Below are positions 57,250 to 64,000 of a DNA stretch of 64,000 nt, one piece after another. The notes under the pieces are model-generated. The model was not told where the DNA came from. It searched no databases and worked only from the letters and a program-made list of their open reading frames with translations. Origin of the DNA: Halichoerus grypus. Taxonomy: Eukaryota; Chordata; Mammalia; Carnivora; Phocidae. The DNA lies in NCBI RefSeq assembly GCF_964656455.1, contig NC_135715.1, positions 75,405,414-75,469,413 of the forward strand, read 5' to 3'. The position numbers and the translations under genes are program-made. Within the stretch, counting starts at the first letter, position 1. Each line of letters opens with the position of its first letter.

Positions 57250-58140
57250 TTAGGGTTATCAAAAAACAGAAAATAACAAGTGTTGGTAAAGATGTGGAGG
57301 AATTGGAACCCCAGTGCACTGTGGTGGGAAAGTGAAATGGTGCAGTTGCTATGGAAAACAGTATAGCAGTTCCTCAAAAAATTAAAAATAGGGGCGCCTG
57401 GGTGGCTCAGTTGTTAAGCGTCTGCCTTTGGCTCGGGTCATGATCCCAGGGTCCTGGGATCGAGCCCTGCATGGGGCTCCCTGCTCCCCGGGGAGCCTGC
57501 TTCTCCCTCTCCCACTCCCCCTGCTTGTGTTCCCTCTCTCACTGTGTCTCTCTGTCAAATAAATAAATAAAATCTTAAAAAAAAATTAAAAATAGAACTA
57601 CTGTTTGATCCAGCAATTCTACTTCTGGGGATCTACCCCAAAGAATTTGAAAACAAGGTCTTAAAGAAATATCTGCACACTCATGTTCACAGCAGCATTA
57701 TTCATGATAGCTAAAAGGTGGAAGCAAGCTAAATGTCCATCAGTGGGTGAATGGACAAAACAAAATGTGGTCTATGCCTACAATGGAATATTATTTAGCC
57801 CTAAAAAAGAAAGAAATCCTGTCACATGCTAAAAGATGGAGAAATAAGAGAAATAAGCCAGTCACAGAGGGACAAATACTGCATAATTCCACTTATATGA
57901 AGTACCTATAGTGTTCGAACTCATAGAGACAGAAGGTGGAATGATGGTTGCCAAGGGCTGGGTCAAAGGGGGATGGGGATTATTGTTTAATGAGCACAGA
58001 ATTTCATTTTTGCAAGATGAAAAGAGTTCTGGAGATTGCTCACACAACAATGTGAATGTACATAACACTACTGCGAACTGTATGCCTAAAAATGGGTAAG
58101 ATGGTAAATTTTATGTGTATTTCATCACAACTTAAAATTA
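57250..58140 (+). mobile_element. Old L1 3' region, sense, interrupted by a SINE
   Basis: Sense L1 order: ggtaaagatgtggaggaatt, gtggtgggaaagtgaaatgg, then after the SINE caacagattg-region equivalents such as atccagcaattctacttctg, cacagcagcattattcatga and ccacttatatgaagtaccta. It is non-coding and ends near taaaatttaaaccc. Confidence 0.88.
57392..57579 (+). mobile_element. Carnivore SINE inside the sense L1, young-looking
   Basis: Near-consensus head and body. The perfect target duplication aaaaaattaaaaatag lies at 57376-57391 and 57580-57595, and removing it rejoins the L1 sequence. Confidence 0.97.
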
Positions 58141-58555
58141 TAATAAAATTTAAACCCACCTTAGATAGTCAATAAAATTATACTGGCTATTGGATGAATC
58201 CACAAACTCTTCTCATCTGGGGATACAGAGCTCAAAACGGCGGACTTGAAACATGCCCTCCTTTCCCTACATAAAAATTTGGCTCCCGAGGTTAACTTTC
58301 CCAGCTATACTTTCCCAAATGAGTCTTCCCTTCCTAGAGAATTGCTTTTGATCAGTTCACTTGTGGAAGTTCACATTCCTGTCTTTGAAATGGGTCTTGT
58401 CTGGTGGTACCAGACCCACAACACTGCTTTGTCAACCATGTTCTCAGGACAAGAGCCTAGATGTCAGGGCTCAATACAGAGCTCTTTATTCCAGAAGAAA
58501 TATATCGTGATAACTATGCCTGCCTCTGAGAAGCTGCATGGGTGATTTCCCATCC
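58141..58555. other. Unique stretch, nothing supported
   Basis: A 99-codon + frame (58246-58545) has no splice flanks. No repeat named. Confidence 0.4.
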
Positions 58556-59450
58556 TATCCTTTTTTAAGTGTACAATTCAGTAGTTTTAGTATATTCACA
58601 AAATTGTACAACTATCACCACAGTCTGAGTCCACAACATTTTCATCACCCCCAATGGAAACCCAAACCTATTACCAGTCACTCCACACTTCCTTCTCACC
58701 CCAGGCCCTAGCAATCACTAATATATGTTCTGTCTCTATGGATTTACCTATTCTGGACATTTTATATAAATGGACTCATACAACATGTGGCCTTTTGTGA
58801 CCTGTGTCTTTCACATATTTTCAGGTTTCATCCATATTATAGCATCTATCAGTACTTCATTCCTTTTTATGGCCAAATAATATTATTGCATGGATATATC
58901 ACATCTCATTTATCTATGCATCTGTTAATGGGTATTTGGGTTGTTTCTACTTTGGGGCAATTATTAGTAATGCTACTATAAACATCTGTTTACAAGTCTT
59001 GAAGTAGGCACATATTTTCAGTTCTATTGGGTCTGTATCTAGGAGTGGAATTGATGGGTGATATGTTAACTCTATGTGTAACCTTTTGAGGAACTGTTGA
59101 ACTGTTTACCAAAGCAGTTGTACATTTTTCCATTCCTACCAGCAATGTATGAGGATTCCAACTTCCTACCATCCTTACAGACACTTGTTACTGTTCATCA
59201 TTTTGATTATAGTCATCCTAGTAGGTGTGAAGTGGTATCTAGCAGTGGCCTTGATTTACAATTCCCTAATGAGTAATGCCATTGAGCATCTTTTCATGTG
59301 CTTATTGGCCATTTGTATACCTTCTTTGGAGAAATATCTATTCAAAAACTTTGCCTATTTTTTAATTGGGTTATTTGTCTTTTTATTATTGAGTCATAAA
59401 TCTTCTTTATGTGTTCTGGTCACTAGTCTCTTATCAGATATATAATTTAC
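58556..59450 (-). mobile_element. Old L1 3' UTR, antisense
   Basis: Reverse-complement L1 3' order: aagtgtacaattcagtagtt, ggccttttgtgacctgtgtc, ttggggcaattattagtaat, agcatcttttcatgtgctta. It breaks off at ttatcagatatataatttac, where a SINE begins. Confidence 0.9.
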
Positions 59451-59650
59451 GGGTGCCTGGGTGGCTCAGTTGGTAAAGCGTCTGCCTTCGGCTCAGGTCA
59501 TGATCCCAGGGTTCTGGGATCGAGTCCCATACTGGGCTCCCTGCTCAGCAGGGAGCCTGCTTCTCCCTCTCCCTCTGCTGCTACCCCTGCTTGTGCTCTC
59601 TCTCTCCCTGACAAATAAATAAGATCTTTTCAAGAAAATTTTAAAAGAAA
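59451..59650 (+). mobile_element. Carnivore SINE at an L1 breakpoint
   Basis: Full-length near-consensus copy. No target duplication is visible, and the L1 to its left does not resume on its right. Confidence 0.92.
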
Positions 59651-60439
59651 AATCCAGATTTGGGGGAATTCGATGGGTCAAATGACCCAAGTTTTTAAAC
59701 AAATAAATTAGAAGAAAAAGAATGGGATGAGGAGTAACCTGCAGATTCAAAGAATTTTTAAATTGTCAAGATGAAATTACTGTGTCTGTGAATGGACACT
59801 TGGAAGAAAAAGTGACAAAGAAATGCAAATAAATGATTACTGTGAAAATCAGGAAAACCGTTACAATGGCGGAAGGGCTGTGATTGGCACAGGGCCCAGT
59901 GAGGGGCTTCTGGTGTGGCCGGCAAAATTCTATTTGTTGAGCTGGGTGCTGATTATAAGCATTCACCTTATCATAATTCACTAAGCCATATTTTGTAATG
60001 GCTTTCTCTATCACTGTTTTATTTTATAGTTTAAAAAGTTTTTTTTTTAAAGGAACCTACGAGTACCTCATCAGAGCACTATGCCTCTGACAAGATAATT
60101 TCTTATGATCTATGATCTTTAAATTTCCTTACCAAACCTCTTTACTAAGTGACATCTGTATTCCCAACTGCATTAACATTTAAGAAGATTACACTCTGTT
60201 CGATCTGAGGTACTTACGAGCTCTATAAAGGAGAAAAAAGTTACTTTCCATCTTATCCTGCTGTCAGCCTGTGCATTTCGCTTTCAGGTGAATTTACTTT
60301 TGTATAGCTCACGCGTCTTGAAATGTGCTCAAGGAGACCTTGTTCTCAACCCTTTCTCTCCACTATTTCCAATGGAGCATGTCACTTTTTACATTTCTCT
60401 GTCTTGTAATGATAGAATGTTCTGCTGAAGACTCATGAA
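59651..60439. other. Unique AT-rich stretch
   Basis: No exon or repeat supported. Confidence 0.4.
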
Positions 60440-60600
60440 GATCACTGATTCCAGTCAACCCTCCTTAATATTCACTTCTGAGAACTGGGGGCCCTGAGAA
60501 GGACGGGACTGTTTGCCAAAAGTCATAGAAGTCAATTTGGAGCAAGGCTGGGGCCAGAACTTTGATTTTCTAGTCCCACAGCTCTGTTTCTCTTCAAAAA
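60440..60600 (-). mobile_element. MIR-like fragment, antisense
   Basis: The order gggccctgagaaggacggga, ctgtttgccaaaagtcatag, gagcaaggctggggccagaa matches a reverse-complement MIR 3' part. Confidence 0.65.
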
Positions 60601-60761
60601 ACCTACATCCAGACCAGGGCAGATTTTCTTTTTACCTGAGCTTCTCCCTTCTGGGTTGCCCATAATTTTCACCTTTGTTGTTAAGATTCATCTTTACTGT
60701 GCACCTTCATCCCCGTCTCCCACCCTCCTTCAAGGAACTCCTGCCTTTGAGAAACTGTTTT

Positions 60762-60962
60762 GTTTTTTTCTTTAAAGATTTTACTTATTTATTTGAGAGA
60801 GAGAGAGAAAGCACGAGCAAGGGGAGGAGGAGAGGCAGAGGGAGAGGAAGAAGCAGACTCCCCACTGAGGAGGGAGCCCAACGAGGAGCTCAATCCCAGG
60901 ACCCCAGGATCAAGACCTGAGCCAAAGGCAGATGCTTAATTGGCTGAGCCACCCAGGTGCCC
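60762..60962 (-). mobile_element. Carnivore SINE
   Basis: Tail ttctttaaagattttactta, GA body, head ending gagccacccaggtgcccc. Weak target duplication (aaactgttttg / caagtgttttg). Confidence 0.92.
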
Positions 60963-60976
60963 CAAGCAAGTGTTTT

Positions 60977-61415
60977 GATAGTAATTTCAGTGATGCATTC
61001 ATGCATTCTTTTGATTTCAATGGGTTTTATAGCATTGAGAAGGAGAAAACATCTATTTATGTGACCGACAGTATCACAGCATTATTAGTGGGAAATATGA
61101 CTACCATAAGAATGCATGAGTAATATGCAATAAAAACCTGTTGGATGCTCTTAAAGGGAAATTCACATACATTTGGGGATCCACGTGAAATTGTGCAACT
61201 AAAGGTTAAGTGTGACTTTTGGTGCCTCCACTCCTTTCGGTGGCCTTGGCCCCTTCCCCCCCCCCCCCCGCCCCGGCCGTGTAGGGGGTCCTGAGCTCCT
61301 GTGCCCACACTGTGCAGTTGCTGTTCCCATGGGCCAGTCCCCACCGATGACAGGGACTTCCCATCCCGGTGCTTCCTTCTTTTCCCTGAAGATTTAATCT
61401 GATACAATTCTTAAT
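60977..61415. other. Unique stretch with a 14-C run
   Basis: An unbroken run of about 14 C residues lies at 61256-61269. The 116-codon - frame (61057-61407) and the + frame through the C-run are compositional. No exon is supported. Confidence 0.45.
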
Positions 61416-61431
61416 TTAAAAAGCCTTTTTT

Positions 61432-61619
61432 GGGGGCACCGGGGTGGCTCAGTCAGTTAAGCATCTGCCTTCAGCTCAGGTCATGATCCCAGGGTCCTGG
61501 GATGAGCCCAGCATAGGGCTCCCTGCTCAGCAGGGAGCCTGCCTCTCCCTCTCCCTCTGCTCCTCCCCCTGCTTGTGCTCTCTTGTTCTCTCTCTGTCAA
61601 ATAAATAAATAAAATATTT
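61432..61619 (+). mobile_element. Carnivore SINE, full length
   Basis: The target duplication ttaaaaagccttttt / ttaaaaagccttttc (61416-61430, 61620-61634) is clear. The head carries a small change (ggggcaccggggtggctcag). Confidence 0.96.
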
Positions 61620-61806
61620 TTAAAAAGCCTTTTCTTCTCGCTGTCGAGATACATACCTATTATAAAATCTTGAAAAATACAAAGACCCACTATTAACATC
61701 CAACACGATTTTTTTGTTTATCAATGCCTGCCATTGCTTTCCTTCTGTTCTTTACTCCACTTTGTTCTGCTCTTTCCTTTTCCCACCTGTTCCCTTCTTT
61801 CCCCCT

Positions 61807-61852
61807 CCTCTCTCCCTCTCTCTTTCTCTCTCTCTCTCTCCACACACACATG
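61807..61852. repeat. (CT)n then (CA)n microsatellite
   Basis: A short CT run (tctctctctctctctctcca) passes into an acacaca run. Confidence 0.85.
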
Positions 61853-61988
61853 CACATACTCAAATATAATTTTCAAAAACACTCTTAAGTTTAATACTAT
61901 GACATGATGATAAATATATATTTAGTCTACCCACCTTCCTTTCCTGGTACACAGCTCCTAAAGCCCTTGAAATCTCCAAAATGTTAAG

Positions 61989-62680
61989 TGTCTTTTGTAT
62001 GCTAATGAGATATGACTGGTGGCTGGTCTCCTGGATAGCCTCAGGATGGAGGCTGATAACAGGGCAATCAGCCTGGTGCTGAGAGCCTGGGAACTTTCAG
62101 CCTTACCCCTGGGAGGGGAGAGGGATTGGAGACCGGGCTAATCATCAATGGCTGTTGATTTTATCAGCCAGGCCTACATAATAGAGCCTCTGAAGTATGG
62201 GGCTTGGAGAGTTTCCAGGTTGGTGGAGGTGTGTGCTGGAGGGTGGCCCACCCAGAGAGGAGCATGGAAACTCCATACTTGGTCCCATGTGTCTCTTCCA
62301 TTTGGCTATTTCTGAGTTTTGTTTTGTTTTGTTTTGTTTTTTAATTTAAATAAACTGGGAATCTAGTAAATAAACCTTTCCTGAATTCTGTGAATCTTTC
62401 TAGCAAATTATCAAAAGGAGTTGTAGGCACCTCCATTTTATACACAATAGGTCAGAAGCACAGGCGACAAGCTGGACTGGCCATGGCCTTTGAAGTTGGG
62501 GTGGGGGCCAGTCTTGTGGGACAGAGCCCTTAATCTGCAGGGTCTGTGCTAACTCCAGGTAGATAGTGTCAAAATAGAATTGAGTTGTTAGACACCCAGC
62601 TGGTCTTGGAGAATTGGTCAGTGTGGGGAAAAACCTTCATTTCTTCATACAGATGTGCCTTGAGCATTTTCTACATTTGG
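61989..62680 (+). mobile_element. ERVL-type LTR relic, sense
   Basis: It begins tgtcttttgtatgctaatga and contains gcctgggaactttcagcctt, cctccctggga-like parts, tctcttccatttggctattt, then ataaactgggaatctagtaa and cttgtgggacagagcccttaa in a pattern shared, in reverse, with 38190-38935. The family is likely ERVL/MLT2-like, name unverified. The right edge is approximate. A (GTTTT)n run (62323-62342) interrupts it. No viral genes are attached. Confidence 0.72.
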
Positions 62681-62804
62681 TTAAGTAGTATATTCTCAAT
62701 TTGAGAGTACTGTGACCATTGCTATGCTTGATTTTTTCATGTTTTATTGCTACTTGTGGTTTGCTTATGTTTTGCTTTCAAACTACATTTTTGTTTATTT
62801 GTTT

Positions 62805-63008
62805 TTTTTTTTTTTTTTTAAAGATTTTATTTATTTATTTGAGACAGAGAGAATGAGAGAGAGAGAGCACATGAGAGGGGGGAGGGTCAGAGGGAGAAGC
62901 AGGCTCCCTGCCGAGCAGGGAACCCGATGCGGGACTCGATCCAGGGACTCCAGGATCATGACCTGAGCCGAAGGCAGTCGCTTAACCAACTGAGCCACCC
63001 AGGCGCCC
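62805..63008 (-). mobile_element. Carnivore SINE, young-looking
   Basis: The perfect target duplication tgtttatttgttt lies at 62792-62804 and 63009-63021. It is almost identical to the copy at 44179-44398 (about two substitutions and one indel outside the tail). Confidence 0.97.
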
Positions 63009-63059
63009 TGTTTATTTGTTTAACCTTGTTTAATACTGCTATGTGTTCAGTTCATCTAT

Positions 63060-64000
63060 TTGTGTATGTGTGTGTGGTAAAAGACATATTATATGAAATT
63101 TAACCATTTTAACCGTTTTAATTGCACAGTACAGCAGTGTTAGCTATATCACATTGTTATGTAATGGATCTCCAGAACTTCTTTATCTTTTAAAATTGAA
63201 ACTCTATACCCATTGACCAACCCTCATTTCCCTCCCTTTTACCCCTAGCCCCTGGTAACTACATTGCATTTTCTGTTCCTATAAGTGACCACTTTAGATA
63301 ACTCAGTAAAGTGGAATCATGCCATATTTGTCTTTTTGCAACTAGCTTATTCCATTTAGTATAATGTCCTCAAGATAATATCCATGTTGTAGGATAACCA
63401 GGATTTCCTGCTTTTGTAAGGCTGAATCATGTTCATTATATGTGTATACCACATTTTATTGATCCAGTCATCTGTCGAGATGGACATTCAGGTTGCTTCC
63501 ACCTCTTGGCTACTGTGAATAATGCTGCAGTGTACACGGGAGTGAACATATCTCTGAGATCCTGGTTTTGATTCTTGTGGATATAGCCCCAGGAATGGGA
63601 ATTCGACATCATATGGTCATTCTATTTTTAATTTTTTGAGGAATCCCCACTGTTTTTCATAGTGGCTGCACCATTTTACATTCCCACCAAGAGTGCACGA
63701 GGGTTCCAAGTTCTTCACAACTTCCTAGTACTTATTATTTTCAGGGTTTTTTTGGTAGTGGCCATACTCACAGGTATAAGGTGATACCTCATTGTGGTTT
63801 TGATTTGCATTTCTCTGATGATCAGTGATGTTGAGTGTCTTTTCATATGCTTTTTGGCCATTCATTTATCTTCTTGAGAGAAAGATCTATTCAAGTACTT
63901 TGTCCATATTTTAATTGGGCTATTTGATATTCAATGTTGAGTTGTAGGAGTTCTTTTTATATTCTGGACATTAACCTCTTTTCACTCTGTTTATTGTTTC
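63060..64000 (-). mobile_element. Old L1 3' UTR, antisense, runs off the window
   Basis: Reverse-complement L1 3' order: ttgtgaat-type parts, gaatcatgccatatttgtct, tactgtgaataatgctgcag, ggctgcaccattttacattc, tcagtgatgttgagtgtctt. It continues past the end of the window. Confidence 0.92.

Noticed and set aside
2144..63008. tRNA genes
   Set aside because: The tRNA-like boxes belong to SINE heads; they run into SINE bodies and A-tails rather than forming cloverleafs.
1..64000. CRISPR arrays, operons, phage or plasmid modules
   Set aside because: The sequence is mammalian: SINE/LINE-rich, AT-leaning, with low gene density. Tandem repeats seen are micro- and minisatellites without spacer structure.

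Overview
This is nuclear DNA from a mammal, most likely a non-canid caniform carnivore (bear, panda, seal or mustelid group). The main evidence is some three dozen tRNA-Lys-derived carnivore SINEs. Their head reads gcgcctgggtggctcag and their tail is an A/T-rich aaataaataaaatct. They lack both the dog-type SINEC_Cf head and the cat-type body. Two pieces of carnivore L1 3' end, and many older mammal-wide repeats (MIR, L2, old L1, MER5A-like, ERVL-type LTRs, a Tigger-like element), fit the same picture. There is no bacterial, phage, plasmid or CRISPR signal.

No complete protein-coding gene is visible. Open reading frames are short (longest about 155 codons) and most lie in repeats or have no coding character. 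The window therefore looks like intron and/or intergenic sequence. A few short + strand stretches look like exons, each with a pyrimidine-rich acceptor, an open frame and a donor: 8986-9155, 10187-10358, 24022-24105, 28526-28598 and, more weakly, 43532-43657. The pair at 24022-24105 and 28526-28598 is the best: each has only one open frame, each ends in a GTAAGT donor, and their phases join. I do not recognise the protein. Pseudo-exons of this kind also arise by chance. A compact CpG-rich block at 19265-19574, ending in a GTAAGT donor, is a candidate promoter and first exon.

Layout: 0-9 kb holds a small GA-rich minisatellite, several SINEs and an L1 3' end (6.1-7.0 kb). The stretch 9-20 kb is more GC-rich, holds two exon candidates and the CpG-rich block, and has a carnivore L1 fragment at 11.3 kb. 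The stretch 20-37 kb is mostly unique sequence with MIR/L2 relics, a complete solo LTR with a 5-bp target duplication (22.27-22.84 kb) and the AT-rich exon pair. The stretch 37-47 kb holds an LTR relic, a palindromic element, a nested SINE-in-SINE, an old L1 interrupted by a Tigger-like element, and a cluster of three SINEs. The stretch 46.8-52.3 kb is one long antisense L1-type element with later insertions. The stretch 52-64 kb holds more SINEs, MER5A-like pieces, a sense L1, two antisense L1 3' ends and a second copy of the LTR family seen at 38 kb.

Target-site duplications can be read around most SINEs, so insertion boundaries and the order of nested insertions are well supported. Family names come from recalled consensus features, not from a database search.
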